DNA of 64,000 nucleotides. It comes from a bacterium (GTDB taxonomy: Bacteria; Latescibacterota; Latescibacteria; Latescibacterales; Latescibacteraceae). How positions within the stretch are numbered: the first letter of the stretch is position 1; each line of letters begins with the position of its first letter. The notes beneath the pieces are model-generated. The model was not told where the DNA came from. It saw only the letters and a list, made by a program, of their open reading frames with translations, and ran no database searches. The position numbers and the translations under genes are program-made. The stretch is taken from NCBI GenBank assembly GCA_021372535.1, contig JAJFUH010000036.1, positions 1-64,000 of the forward strand. Direction: 5' to 3'. Positions 34,985-44,162 of the stretch are shown here, one piece after another.

Positions 34985-36729
34985 GCAACCTTTTCCCTGT
35001 TAGATAAGATTCTTTGAATTACGACGAACAGTACGATGCCTGTGAAAATATAAATAAAACCATACAGACGCGGACCGAGAATGAGACGGCCGATTCCGAA
35101 CAGGAACAGCCACACGCTCAGCGAGCCGAGTATCCAGTTCAGAAAGTCAATTCCGATATGGGGCTTCGGATGTATGAGTTCGCCCGCAGGTATGTGGTCG
35201 GAGATTTTTTTCCAGAGCGAGCCGCCGGGCTGAACCCGTCGATAGAAGTCCCTGAGATGTGCATCGGGAACCGGTTTTGTCAGAAAAGTGACCGTTACCC
35301 ATGCAGTGGTGGATACGAGCGTCGTAACCAGCATGAGAACGGTGAAACCTTCATTGGTATCGTTGGAGTATCCCATGGCCATGAGAATGGAGGCGGTGAT
35401 GAGTGAAGCGACCATGGCGGTTATCTCGCTCCATGCGTTGATTCTCCACCAGAACCACCTCAGTATGTAGACCAGCCCTGTCCCGGCTCCTATGGTCATC
35501 ATGAATTTGAATGCCCCGACGACCGTGCTCATCATGAGCGTAACAATCGCCGAAACGATGAGGAGCAGGATGGTGGAAATTCGTGAGGCCAGCACATAAT
35601 GTTTCTGGTCGGCGTTTTTGTTGATGAACCGCATGTAAAAATCATTGACGATGTATGAGCTGCCGACGTTGAGATTCGTTGAAATGGTGGACATGTATGC
35701 AGCCGCGAAAGAAGCGAGCATCAGTCCTCTCAGATAGGGGGGCATGTGGTGTATCATTACCAGAATATATCCGCCTTCGGGATCGCCGGAGCTGGGATAC
35801 AGCGCGATAGATGCGAGCGCCACGAGAATCCACGGCCATGGACGGAGAGCATAATGGGCGATGTTGAACCAGAGCGCGGCAAGGAGCGAATTTTTTTCGT
35901 CTTTGGCGGCGAACATGCGCTGGGCGATGAATCCTCCTCCGCCCGGTTCGGCTCCGGGATACCATGCGGCCCACCATATCACGGCGATGTAGACGAAAAT
36001 GGTCGTCAGGGGCATCCATGTCCCGTCGAGCCTGGGAAGGAAGTTGAGAGCGTTCGTTCCGTGGGGGGAAATCGCCATGACCTGATTTTTCAATGCATCG
36101 ATGCCTCCGATATCCCTTATCGCAAAAAAGGCGAGCATGATGGATCCGGCCATGGCAATGATGAACTGGAAGAAATCGGTGACCACCACACCCCATAATC
36201 CGCTGAATGTGGAATATATGACCGTGACAAAAAGACAGATTGCAAGAGCGAGCCATTTATCGATTCCCATGGTCATCGAGATGATTTTTGCCATGGCTAG
36301 ATTAACCCATCCCATGGTGATGCAGATTATGGGAAGCGCGAGGTAGAGCGCCCTGAAACCACGGAGGATGGCGGCCGGTTTGCCCGAGTACCGGAGCTCG
36401 ATGAATTCGACATCGGTAATGACTTCGGCCCGCCGCCAGAGACGAGCGTAAAGGAACACGGTCATTATTCCGGACAGCGCCATATTCCACCAGAGCCAGT
36501 TACCGGCGATACCGTCTTTTACAACCATTCCGGTAACAGCAAGCGGAGTATCCGCCGCAAAGGTCGTGGCAACCATGCTGGTACCGACAAGCCACCAGGG
36601 GAGACTGCGGCTGGAAACAAAAAAACTCTGAATAGATGTACCCGCTTTTTTCGAAAAAGCCAGACCGATTCCGAGTGAGAAAAGGAAATACAGAATAATA
36701 AATGCCCAGTCGACCGTGTTGAGTACCAT
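34981..36729 (-). CDS. sodium:solute symporter, SSS family
   Basis: The protein (582 residues from ATG 36729) has about 14 membrane helices and SSS motifs: SFFVSSRSLPWWLVG, AADTPLAVTGMVVKDG in TM2, and AAYMSTISTNLNVGSSYIVNDFY, the sodium-site helix. I reject the longer in-frame start at 36792 because it lies inside the -35 box; the chosen ATG has AAGGA 9 bases upstream. It is the first gene of a two-gene operon with the GH3-like lipoprotein. Import of a sugar or amino sugar is plausible from that partner but not proven. Confidence 0.9.
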   Translation of the reverse strand: MVLNTVDWAFIILYFLFSLGIGLAFSKKAGTSIQSFFVSSRSLPWWLVGTSMVATTFAADTPLAVTGMVVKDGIAGNWLWWNMALSGIMTVFLYARLWRRAEVITDVEFIELRYSGKPAAILRGFRALYLALPIICITMGWVNLAMAKIISMTMGIDKWLALAICLFVTVIYSTFSGLWGVVVTDFFQFIIAMAGSIMLAFFAIRDIGGIDALKNQVMAISPHGTNALNFLPRLDGTWMPLTTIFVYIAVIWWAAWYPGAEPGGGGFIAQRMFAAKDEKNSLLAALWFNIAHYALRPWPWILVALASIALYPSSGDPEGGYILVMIHHMPPYLRGLMLASFAAAYMSTISTNLNVGSSYIVNDFYMRFINKNADQKHYVLASRISTILLLIVSAIVTLMMSTVVGAFKFMMTIGAGTGLVYILRWFWWRINAWSEITAMVASLITASILMAMGYSNDTNEGFTVLMLVTTLVSTTAWVTVTFLTKPVPDAHLRDFYRRVQPGGSLWKKISDHIPAGELIHPKPHIGIDFLNWILGSLSVWLFLFGIGRLILGPRLYGFIYIFTGIVLFVVIQRILSNREKVA

Positions 36730-36764
36730 GGGATTTTTCCTTTTTTTAAAGGTGAATAAATCAA

Positions 36765-36792
36765 AATATAGCGCAGACAGCATATCTGTCAA
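36765..36792 (-). promoter_or_regulatory. sigma70 promoter of the symporter/GH3-like operon
   Basis: On the minus strand a perfect TTGACA (36792-36787) and TATATT (36770-36765) are separated by 16 bases. Transcription should begin near 36758, about 29 bases before the ATG at 36729. Confidence 0.7.
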
Positions 36793-37144
36793 TGGTTTTA
36801 TTCAGGAGAATACGCCGATTGAATGCTGGCTGTCGCCTGTTTTTAAAATTATCTCATTACGATGCTCCTTTCATACCTGCCCGCAAAGGAGCGGTATAGT
36901 GAAAAAAGGTGTTCTTATAGGGGGGACGTCGTTCGATACAAACTATTTGACTCAAAGTTTTAAAAACCGTATATTTAAAATCTATTTGCAGTATCTTTAC
37001 ACGATGAATTACCGTGATTTTTTATACTTCAGTCCCTCAAAGAGCCTGAAGATGTCCCGATGTACGGTAAAGTGGCTTTCGGTTACCCTGTACATCCGGA
37101 TGAACCATAGACCATAAACACAAACCATAGACTAAGAATCAAAC
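36793..37144. other. divergent gap upstream of hisS; long leader
   Basis: This 352-base gap holds the hisS promoter (36947-36975) and then a leader of about 160 bases. The leader has CTTCAG/CTGAAG arms at about 37028-37052 and a GTACGGTAA/TTACC..GTAC stem at about 37060-37093. It ends in a short-period AACCATAGACCATAAAC-type stretch just before the ATG. I see no T-box (no GGTGG-type bulge or terminator), so regulation of hisS through this leader is open. Confidence 0.5.
36947..36975 (+). promoter_or_regulatory. sigma70 promoter for hisS-aspS
   Basis: TTGACT (36947-36952) and TATATT (36970-36975) are separated by 17 bases. The start site near 36982 leaves a leader of about 160 bases before the hisS ATG. 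Confidence 0.7.
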
Positions 37145-38425
37145 ATGCTGAAAGCGATAAAAGGGACGAGGGATATACTGCCCGGTGAGACTGAGACATG
37201 GGGCCGGATCGAGCAGGTTGTCCGTGATACCATGGCAGTCTATGGCTATTCCGAGATACGGACGCCTGTATTCGAGGAAACGCCGCTTTTTGCCCGGTCT
37301 ATCGGCGAGGATACCGATATAGTCGGCAAGGAGATGTTCACCTTCACCGATATGGGGGGGAGGAGTCTGACGCTTCGTCCGGAGGGTACTGCCTCGGTGG
37401 TCAGGGCATTTATCGAACATTCGCTCGACCAGCGCGGGCTGCCGCTCAAGGCATGGTACATGGGACCGATGTTCCGTCAGGAAAGACCGCAGAAAGGCCG
37501 TCAGCGCCAGTTTCACCAGTTCGGTGTCGAAGCGATCGGATCGCCGTCGCCTCTTGTCGATGCCGAAGTCATGATCCTGTTCGATAGAATCTGTGACAGG
37601 CTCGGTCTCGGTAAACTGACTGTTTCCGTTAACTCTCTCGGCGGGCCGGAAAGCAGGGGAGCATATCGCGAGGCGCTTGTTTCTTTCCTCGATACCGTCC
37701 ATGATCGCCTCTGCGATGACTGCCGGAGGAGGAAAACGACCAATCCGCTCAGGGTGCTCGACTGCAAGGTTCCCCAATGCAGGGATATGCTCCGGGAATC
37801 CGGCGGACTTCCCCGGACACTCGATTATCTGACCGCTGAGGATAAAGCGCACTTTGAACAGGTCTGTGAATTTCTTGGCCGTAACGATGTAGCATTCACC
37901 CGCGACTGTTCGCTTGTCCGGGGATTCGACTATTATACCGGCACCGTTTTCGAGGTGCCGTATGGAGGAACGGGCAACGGCCAATCCTCGATCGGGGCGC
38001 AGTCGTCCATCATGGGCGGCGGCAGATACGATCGTCTCGTGTCGGAGCTCGGAGGGCCCGATGTTCCGGCTGTGGGTTTTGCATGCGGTATCGAGCGGCT
38101 GATTCTCGCCATGGAGAGTGCGGGAACGATCACGGCTCCAGTGGGAACGGCTTTTATATATGTTGTCGGCACCGGGGCCGGTTCGCAGGAGCGCGTGATG
38201 CGGCATGTTCAGGCGATACGGGAACTCGGAATTCCGGCGGATATGGATTACATGGGCAAGAGCATGAAGGCTCAGATGAAAACCGCGGCGAGATGCGGGG
38301 CGAGATATTCCGTTATTGTCGAGCCGGACGGTGACGCGGTTACTGTCCGCGACATGGAGAAATCCGAGCAGAATACGATGGTATTCGATGATTTTATCAC
38401 AATACTGAAAAAAACGGTTCATTGA
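37145..38425 (+). CDS. hisS: histidyl-tRNA synthetase
   Basis: The 426-residue class II synthetase has KGTRDILPGE at the N-terminus, motif 2 MFRQERPQKGRQRQFHQFGVE, the histidine-binding LVRGFDYYTGTVFEV and GGGRYDRLV, motif 3 with PAVGFACGIERL, and a C-terminal anticodon-binding domain. It charges tRNA-His. aspS follows after 28 bases, a pairing seen in many bacteria. No clear ribosome site precedes the ATG; the immediate upstream sequence is an AACCATAGAC-type repeat. Confidence 0.97.
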   Translation: MLKAIKGTRDILPGETETWGRIEQVVRDTMAVYGYSEIRTPVFEETPLFARSIGEDTDIVGKEMFTFTDMGGRSLTLRPEGTASVVRAFIEHSLDQRGLPLKAWYMGPMFRQERPQKGRQRQFHQFGVEAIGSPSPLVDAEVMILFDRICDRLGLGKLTVSVNSLGGPESRGAYREALVSFLDTVHDRLCDDCRRRKTTNPLRVLDCKVPQCRDMLRESGGLPRTLDYLTAEDKAHFEQVCEFLGRNDVAFTRDCSLVRGFDYYTGTVFEVPYGGTGNGQSSIGAQSSIMGGGRYDRLVSELGGPDVPAVGFACGIERLILAMESAGTITAPVGTAFIYVVGTGAGSQERVMRHVQAIRELGIPADMDYMGKSMKAQMKTAARCGARYSVIVEPDGDAVTVRDMEKSEQNTMVFDDFITILKKTVH

Positions 38426-38453
38426 ACAGATAAACTTATCATGAGGTATTGAA

Positions 38454-40220
38454 TTGCGACTACGTAAAACACACAACAACGGCGAGTTGAGATTATCCGA
38501 TAATGGGAAACACGTCGTTCTTTCAGGCTGGGTGCACCGCCGGCGTGACCACGGCGGTGTGATTTTTGTCGATCTTCGCGACCGCTGGGGGCTGACCCAG
38601 GTTGTTTTTAACCCTGAAAAGCATGCGGAAACCCATGCCGCCGCCGAACACATTCGCCCGGAATGGGTGATAAGCGTCAAAGGTATCGTGGAACCGCGCA
38701 AGGAAGGAATGACCAATCCCCGGCTCGAAACCGGTGAAGTTGAAGTGACATGCTATGATATAGAAGTGCTGGGCAGGTCCAAGCCGATACCGTTCCCGCT
38801 TGATGAGTACAAGGAAGTCGGCGAGGAAATCCGTCTCAAGTACCGGTATCTCGATATGCGGCGTCAGGAAATGCAGCAGAACCTCATTTTCCGTTCTCAG
38901 GTGGCGGCAGTCGTACGCACCTTTCTGCTGGAACGCAATTTTGTGGAGATAGAAACACCGTTTCTCATGAAAAGCACCCCGGAAGGCGCCCGCGACTTCC
39001 TCGTGCCATCGAGACGGACGTTCGGCTCATTTTATGCGCTTCCGCAGTCGCCGCAGATTTACAAGCAGCTTCTGATGATTTCCGGGTTCGATCGCTATTT
39101 CCAGATAACCAAGTGTTTCAGGGATGAAGACCTCAGAAAAGACCGTCAGCCCGAATTCACCCAGATCGACCTCGAGATGAGCTTTGTCGAGGAGGACGAT
39201 GTTCTGCAGGTTGTCGAGGACCTCGTCAGGGAAATCTTCAGGAAGAACATGAACATGACCTTCGCCGAGAAATTTCCACGGATAACCTATGTTCAAGCAA
39301 TGGACCGGTACGGTGTCGACAAACCCGATACGCGGTTCGGCCTCGAAATGGTCAATGTCGGCGATATCGTTCAGAAAAGCGATTTCAAGGTGTTCAGGAG
39401 TATCATCGAGAGCGGCGGGCTTGTCAAATCGATCAATGTCAGGGATGGCGCTTCCATGTCGAGAAGCAGGCTGGACGGGCTTATCGCTTTTTCGCAGGAA
39501 CAGGGCGCCGGCGGTATGGCATGGATGAAAGTGACCGCTCAGGGACTCGAATCGAACATCGTGAAATTTTTCAGCGCTGAGGTTCAAAAAGAGCTTATAG
39601 GTAAAATGGATGCGGTTCCGGGCGATCTTCTCATTTTTGTCGCCGATAAACCCGCCGTAGTCAATAAAACCCTCGGGGCGGTAAGGCTCAAGCTTGGCGA
39701 GGACCTCGATCTCATTGACCGCTCACGGTTCGATATTCTGTTTGTTACGGAATTTCCACTTTTTGAAAAGGACGCCGAAACGGGAGAAGTTGTATCGATG
39801 CATCACCCGTTCACCTCTCCGATGGAGGAAGATATCAAATTCCTCGATACCGATCCGTTAAGTGTCCGCTCGCGGGCATATGATCTTGTCATAAACGGGA
39901 CAGAGATCGTATCGGGTTCCATCAGAATTCATGACAGCGATCTGCAGATGCGCATGCTCGGAAAAATCGGAATATCGCCGGAGGATGCCCAGGAAAAATT
40001 CGGTCATCTCCTTCAGGCGCTCGAGTTCGGAGCTCCGCCTCATGGCGGTGCGGCTTTCGGCTTTGACCGGTTTGTCATGCTCCTGAGAGGACTGGGATCG
40101 ATCAGGGAAGTCATCGCATTCCCGAAAACCAACCAGGGCATTTCGCTTATGGACAACACACCGTCCGAAGTGACGCGCGATCAGCTCATTACACTCGGAT
40201 TGAGTGTACGGAAAACCTGA
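38454..40220 (+). CDS. aspS: aspartyl-tRNA synthetase
   Basis: The 588-residue bacterial-type enzyme has the N-terminal OB-fold with VVLSGWVHRRRDHGGVIFVDLRDR-like sequence, the flipping-loop and motif 2 region with CFRDEDLRKDRQPEFTQIDLEMSF, the bacterial GAD insertion domain in the middle, and motif 3 GAPPHGGAAFGFDRFVMLL. It starts with TTG at 38454, with GAGGT 6 bases upstream. Whether it is discriminating or also charges tRNA-Asn cannot be decided without knowing whether asnS or gatCAB are present. Confidence 0.96.
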   Translation: MRLRKTHNNGELRLSDNGKHVVLSGWVHRRRDHGGVIFVDLRDRWGLTQVVFNPEKHAETHAAAEHIRPEWVISVKGIVEPRKEGMTNPRLETGEVEVTCYDIEVLGRSKPIPFPLDEYKEVGEEIRLKYRYLDMRRQEMQQNLIFRSQVAAVVRTFLLERNFVEIETPFLMKSTPEGARDFLVPSRRTFGSFYALPQSPQIYKQLLMISGFDRYFQITKCFRDEDLRKDRQPEFTQIDLEMSFVEEDDVLQVVEDLVREIFRKNMNMTFAEKFPRITYVQAMDRYGVDKPDTRFGLEMVNVGDIVQKSDFKVFRSIIESGGLVKSINVRDGASMSRSRLDGLIAFSQEQGAGGMAWMKVTAQGLESNIVKFFSAEVQKELIGKMDAVPGDLLIFVADKPAVVNKTLGAVRLKLGEDLDLIDRSRFDILFVTEFPLFEKDAETGEVVSMHHPFTSPMEEDIKFLDTDPLSVRSRAYDLVINGTEIVSGSIRIHDSDLQMRMLGKIGISPEDAQEKFGHLLQALEFGAPPHGGAAFGFDRFVMLLRGLGSIREVIAFPKTNQGISLMDNTPSEVTRDQLITLGLSVRKT

Positions 40221-40251
40221 TGTGTGCTTGACGCCCGGCCATAACTTTCAC

Positions 40252-40279
40252 TTGACTTTCGGGCAAAAAAATATATTAT
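40252..40279 (+). promoter_or_regulatory. promoter for the phoH operon
   Basis: TTGACT (40252-40257) and TATTAT (40274-40279) are separated by 16 bases. The start site near 40286 leaves a leader of about 100 bases that contains the hairpins at 40321-40377. Confidence 0.6.
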
Positions 40280-40320
40280 GAATACTGTATGATATCATAT
40301 CGTAAAACATGGTTCGAGCA

Positions 40321-40377
40321 ATTCAAAAATCTTTTTGAATTCCCGGGGAAGACCCAGGTTTCCGGGAATTTTTTTTT
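40321..40377 (+). terminator. leader hairpin plus intrinsic terminator upstream of phoH
   Basis: Hairpin 1 has arms ATTCAAAA (40321-40328) and TTTTGAAT (40333-40340). Hairpin 2 has perfect 9-bp arms AATTCCCGG (40338-40346) and CCGGGAATT (40362-40370), extendable by wobble pairs, followed by a run of nine T (40369-40377): a textbook intrinsic terminator. The two share bases 40338-40340, so they compete slightly. The terminator lies between the promoter and the phoH ribosome site, so phoH transcripts must read through it; attenuation is likely. Confidence 0.75.
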
Positions 40378-40387
40378 GAAGGGGTGA

Positions 40388-41392
40388 TTGAACGATTTGA
40401 GTACGGAATCCGTCGAACTTGTTTACCCGTCAAGTTCGAATTATCTTGATCTGTTCGGTTGTGGAGATTTCAATATAAAGGCTCTTGAAGACAGGTATGG
40501 TGTTCAGGTAGTCTGCCGTGATGGAGCCGTAAAAATTTCCGGCGATAAAGTAGCTGCCAAAAAGGCGGCGAAGATAATCAGTGAAATGGATGCCCTTATC
40601 GCGACGGGGACACGTTTTGACGAGCATACGTTATCTTCGGCTCTCGATTACCTTGAAAGCGGCGGCCCGGCAGGTCCGGTCGGCCTCGAAACCGTTATTC
40701 TGAATGCAAAGGGGCGGCAGATAAGGCCCCGCTCGCTCGGCCAGTGTCTGTACCTCAACGCGATGATGGAAAATGATATCGTGTTCAGCATCGGCCCTGC
40801 CGGAACGGGGAAAACATACCTGGCAGTCGCGATGGCGGTTTCGGCGCTCAAGAGCCGTTCGGTCGGCAAGATAATCCTCTGCAGACCTGCGGTCGAGGCG
40901 GGAGAGAGCCTCGGATTTCTTCCCGGTGACCTCAGGGATAAAGTGGAGCCCTATTTCCGCCCGCTCTATGATGCTCTCATCGATACGCTTGGCCCTGAAA
41001 AACTTCAGAAGCTTCAGGATCAGGATGTGGTCGAGGTCGCTCCGCTGGCTTACATGAGAGGCAGGACGCTCGCCAATGCATATATTATCCTGGACGAAGC
41101 GCAGAACACCACGAAACGTCAGATGAAGATGCTTCTCACACGGCTCGGTGTCAATTCCAGGATGGTTATAACCGGTGATGTAACACAGATCGATCTCCCG
41201 CAGAACGATCATTCCGGCCTGCTTGCTGTCGAATCTATCCTTTCCGGTATCGAGGGGGTCGCGTTTATCAGGTTGACCAGCCGTGATGTGGTGCGGCACA
41301 GGCTCGTTCAGAATATTATCAATGCCTATTCGGATCATGAGTCGAAGCAGATTCAGAAAAACAATGATGGTAAACGGGATAATCTGCCGTGA
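40388..41392 (+). CDS. phoH: PhoH-like ATPase
   Basis: The 334-residue protein has an N-terminal KH-like domain (about 18-75) and the PhoH P-loop ATPase with Walker A GPAGTGKT at 136-143 and Walker B YIILDEAQNTT, then RMVITGDVTQIDLP. PhoH proteins are predicted RNA-associated ATPases. The start is TTG: 40388 follows the GAAGGGG site by only 3 bases, and an in-frame TTG at 40397 is an alternative with a spacing of 12. The gene overlaps the 7TM-HD gene by GTGA. The order phoH-yqfF/pgpH-ybeY is widely conserved and points to RNA metabolism. Confidence 0.94.
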   Translation: MNDLSTESVELVYPSSSNYLDLFGCGDFNIKALEDRYGVQVVCRDGAVKISGDKVAAKKAAKIISEMDALIATGTRFDEHTLSSALDYLESGGPAGPVGLETVILNAKGRQIRPRSLGQCLYLNAMMENDIVFSIGPAGTGKTYLAVAMAVSALKSRSVGKIILCRPAVEAGESLGFLPGDLRDKVEPYFRPLYDALIDTLGPEKLQKLQDQDVVEVAPLAYMRGRTLANAYIILDEAQNTTKRQMKMLLTRLGVNSRMVITGDVTQIDLPQNDHSGLLAVESILSGIEGVAFIRLTSRDVVRHRLVQNIINAYSDHESKQIQKNNDGKRDNLP

Positions 41393-43713
41393 AAAAGTTT
41401 TTCTCCCGGTTTAAATCCCAGAAAATAACGATTGGTCTCGGCACCGAGATCACGCAGGATTACCGGAGCCTCATTGCCCGCATTCTGCTCGGGCTTTTTG
41501 TGATCGCCGCTTTTTCCGCATTGTATCTTTCGCTCGTATCGAAAAGCGCCGGCTGGATAGTCTATTCTCTTCCGAACCTGAAAGAGGGCGATATCTCTCC
41601 GCGCCGCGAAATTGCTCCATTTGATTTTGTGGTTCCAAAACCGCAGAAAGAGCTCGAACAGGAACAGCTCAACGCCGAATACTCGACACTCCCCGTTTTT
41701 ACATTTGACAGGACTGTTCCTCAGACGGTGAATGAGGAAATCGATTCGCTTTTCAAGGCAGTGGAAGAACGGGTACAACGCCACACCGATTCCTTTGTCG
41801 GGAATGAGTCGCAGAAAATGTTCGGGAGGATTGAGTATTCCTACATTGATTCGCTCGCAACGATTATGCGTACTTCACGGAGCACCGTTTCCCGGGGAAT
41901 AAAGGTGACGATCAGAAAAGCGCTCGATGACGTTTTTGAGCTCTTTATTGTCCCCCGCAGAGAAGATGTTCTCGCACTGACCGATGATCAATTTACACTC
42001 GAAGATGGGGAAAAAACAACCATCATGGAGGTGAATGATATTCTGGGAGCGGATGAAGCCGGCGAACTGGTTGGAAAGAAACTCGATGATTCGTTCGGGA
42101 ATCGTCTCAGCCAGACGAATCTCCGTATTATACAGACAGTCGCAAACCGTCTGGTAAGACCGAATGTATGGTATAACAGGGATCGATCCATGGAGAAACG
42201 GCGCGAGGCCCGCATGGCGGTCACGGAATTCATCGTTTCCTATAAGAAAAATGAGCGGATTATCGATGCTAATGTACAGGTTACCGCCCAGCACCTCGCA
42301 GCGCTCGAAACGCTGAAAAAAGAGCTGTCCCGGCGCTCGTTCATGGAAAATCCCCGCGAGCACTATCTGATCGCTCTGGGGAAGATTATCATCGCTCTCG
42401 GCATCATCGGTATTTTTGTCGGATATCTGTTTCTGTATCGCCGGAAAATCTTTTTTTCGTTTCCACGGCTGCTGCTGCTGACATTGATTACGGTCATCCC
42501 GCTTTCCGCTGCATTCTATTCCGCTTGGAGCGGCATCCTGTCGGGTTTTTTGATACCCGTCGCTATCGCTTCCATACTGACAACAATATTGTATGATTCC
42601 GAACTCGGTATCATGGTCTCGATTGTGGTCGCGTTCATTGCGGCATCGATGCTGCCGGGCTCGGGTTTCCGCATAGGGGTGATTTATTTTCTTGCCGGCG
42701 GCGTCGGTGCGGTGACTGTCGGAAGAGTGCGGCACAGGAAGGAGTTTTACCGCTCCATGTTTTTTCTTCCGCTCACCATGGCGATTTCCATTGCATCCAC
42801 AAACGACTGGCTGACCCACACATCATGGAATGATGTGGGTTATGACATGTTCATCGGGGCGATCAACGGCTTTTTCTGCCCCATTATCGCCATCGGCATC
42901 CTGCCGCTCCTCGAAAGTGTTTTCAAGGTGACTACCGATATAACGCTCCTCGAGCTTTCCGATCTCAACAATCCGCTGCTCAAGGAGCTTGCGGTTAAAG
43001 CGCCCGGGACATTCTCTTCGGTTCTCGTGGTGGGTACGCTTGCGGAGGCCGCGGCGGAAAAGATCGGCGCGAATCCGCTGCTTGCACGGGTCGGCTCGTA
43101 TTACCATGATATCGGTAAAATGATCATACCCGAATATTTCATCGAAAACCAGATGGGCGGCGAAAATCCCCATGACCGTCTTTCGCCCAATATGAGCGCT
43201 CTCGTCATCGTTTCACATGTCAAAGAGGGCGCTGAGCTCGGAGAAAAGCACGGGCTTCCCGAGGACATTCTCGATATAATCCGCCAGCACCACGGGACAA
43301 GTCTCATGGCATCGATTTATCAGAAAGCGGTCGAGGATGCAGGCAACGACAAGGTTGACGAGTCCGCATTCAGGTATCCGGGGCCGAAGCCGCAAACCCG
43401 TGAAGCCGCAATTGTCATGCTCGCGGACCTTGTTGAGGCAGCCAGCAGGTCTGTCCGGGAACGGTCTCCGGGCCGCCTGAAAACGCTTATCAATACCATT
43501 ATCCAGAAACGATTCATCGAGGGAGAGCTCGATGAATGCGAGCTTACCCTCAAGGACCTCCACGATATCGAGGGTAGTTTCCTCCCGATACTCGTTGGCT
43601 CCCACCATGGACGTATCGAATATCCGTGGCAGATCAATGAAAAGAAAAATACCGGGAACGGAGAGAAAACGACCTCCGCCGGTATGGATTTAAAAGAGGC
43701 GGGCCGGAATTGA
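41389..43713 (+). CDS. 7TM receptor with HD phosphohydrolase domain (PgpH/YqfF-like)
   Basis: The 774-residue protein starts with GTG overlapping the phoH stop. It has one N-terminal membrane helix (LIARILLGLFVIAAFSALYL), a large extracytoplasmic domain (about 55-330), a block of about seven helices (345-530) and a cytoplasmic HDIG domain with YHDIGK (His573-Asp574), IVSHVKEGAELGEKHGLP and RQHHGT. This is the architecture of PgpH, which degrades cyclic di-AMP in Firmicutes; that activity is inferred. It overlaps ybeY by TTGA. Confidence 0.93.
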   Translation: MKKFFSRFKSQKITIGLGTEITQDYRSLIARILLGLFVIAAFSALYLSLVSKSAGWIVYSLPNLKEGDISPRREIAPFDFVVPKPQKELEQEQLNAEYSTLPVFTFDRTVPQTVNEEIDSLFKAVEERVQRHTDSFVGNESQKMFGRIEYSYIDSLATIMRTSRSTVSRGIKVTIRKALDDVFELFIVPRREDVLALTDDQFTLEDGEKTTIMEVNDILGADEAGELVGKKLDDSFGNRLSQTNLRIIQTVANRLVRPNVWYNRDRSMEKRREARMAVTEFIVSYKKNERIIDANVQVTAQHLAALETLKKELSRRSFMENPREHYLIALGKIIIALGIIGIFVGYLFLYRRKIFFSFPRLLLLTLITVIPLSAAFYSAWSGILSGFLIPVAIASILTTILYDSELGIMVSIVVAFIAASMLPGSGFRIGVIYFLAGGVGAVTVGRVRHRKEFYRSMFFLPLTMAISIASTNDWLTHTSWNDVGYDMFIGAINGFFCPIIAIGILPLLESVFKVTTDITLLELSDLNNPLLKELAVKAPGTFSSVLVVGTLAEAAAEKIGANPLLARVGSYYHDIGKMIIPEYFIENQMGGENPHDRLSPNMSALVIVSHVKEGAELGEKHGLPEDILDIIRQHHGTSLMASIYQKAVEDAGNDKVDESAFRYPGPKPQTREAAIVMLADLVEAASRSVRERSPGRLKTLINTIIQKRFIEGELDECELTLKDLHDIEGSFLPILVGSHHGRIEYPWQINEKKNTGNGEKTTSAGMDLKEAGRN

Positions 43714-44162
43714 TCACCGTCGATGTGCTTGAAAGTGAAGAAATCGGGGGCGTTCTGCCCCTGGGCAGCGAACGTATCCGGGATTTTGCCATATATATCC
43801 TTACATCGTGCGGGATTTCGGATGCCGAAATCAATGTGGTTTTCATCGGCGACGAAAAGATGACCGAATTGAACGAATCGTACAGAAAGCGGAAAGGGAC
43901 GACCGATGTATTGAGTTTCAATCTGTCGGAAAAGCCATCGGAAAAAATTGAAGGCGAGGTCTATATTTCCCTTGACCGGGCAAAAGTCCAGTCGGAAGAA
44001 TATGGTGTCCGGTTCGAGGAGGAAATCATCCGCCTGGTCGCTCATGGTGTTCTTCACCTGACAGGACGAGTTCACGATACCGATGAGTCATACCGGTCCA
44101 TGACCGGTGATACGGAGAAGCTTGTTTATGATTTTTTCAGCTCCGGGGGATTGCCGTGTTAA
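43710..44162 (+). CDS. ybeY: endoribonuclease YbeY
   Basis: The 150-residue protein has the UPF0054 zinc motif with His112, His116 and His122 (HGVLHLTGRVH), preceded by KGTTDVLSFNL. YbeY acts in 16S rRNA maturation and ribosome quality control. It starts with TTG at 43710, forming a TTGA overlap with the preceding gene. The usual GYDH around the third His is GRVH here. The last 7 bases overlap the next gene. Confidence 0.94.
   Translation: MITVDVLESEEIGGVLPLGSERIRDFAIYILTSCGISDAEINVVFIGDEKMTELNESYRKRKGTTDVLSFNLSEKPSEKIEGEVYISLDRAKVQSEEYGVRFEEEIIRLVAHGVLHLTGRVHDTDESYRSMTGDTEKLVYDFFSSGGLPC

Noticed and set aside
36976-37144. Possible T-box in the hisS leader
   Set aside because: Stem-loops exist, but there is no conserved T-box bulge sequence and no terminator/antiterminator pair.
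37139-38716. 525-codon open frame on the minus strand opposite hisS and the aspS start
   Set aside because: hisS has all class II motifs on the plus strand; the antisense translation is His/Arg/Pro-rich without family resemblance.
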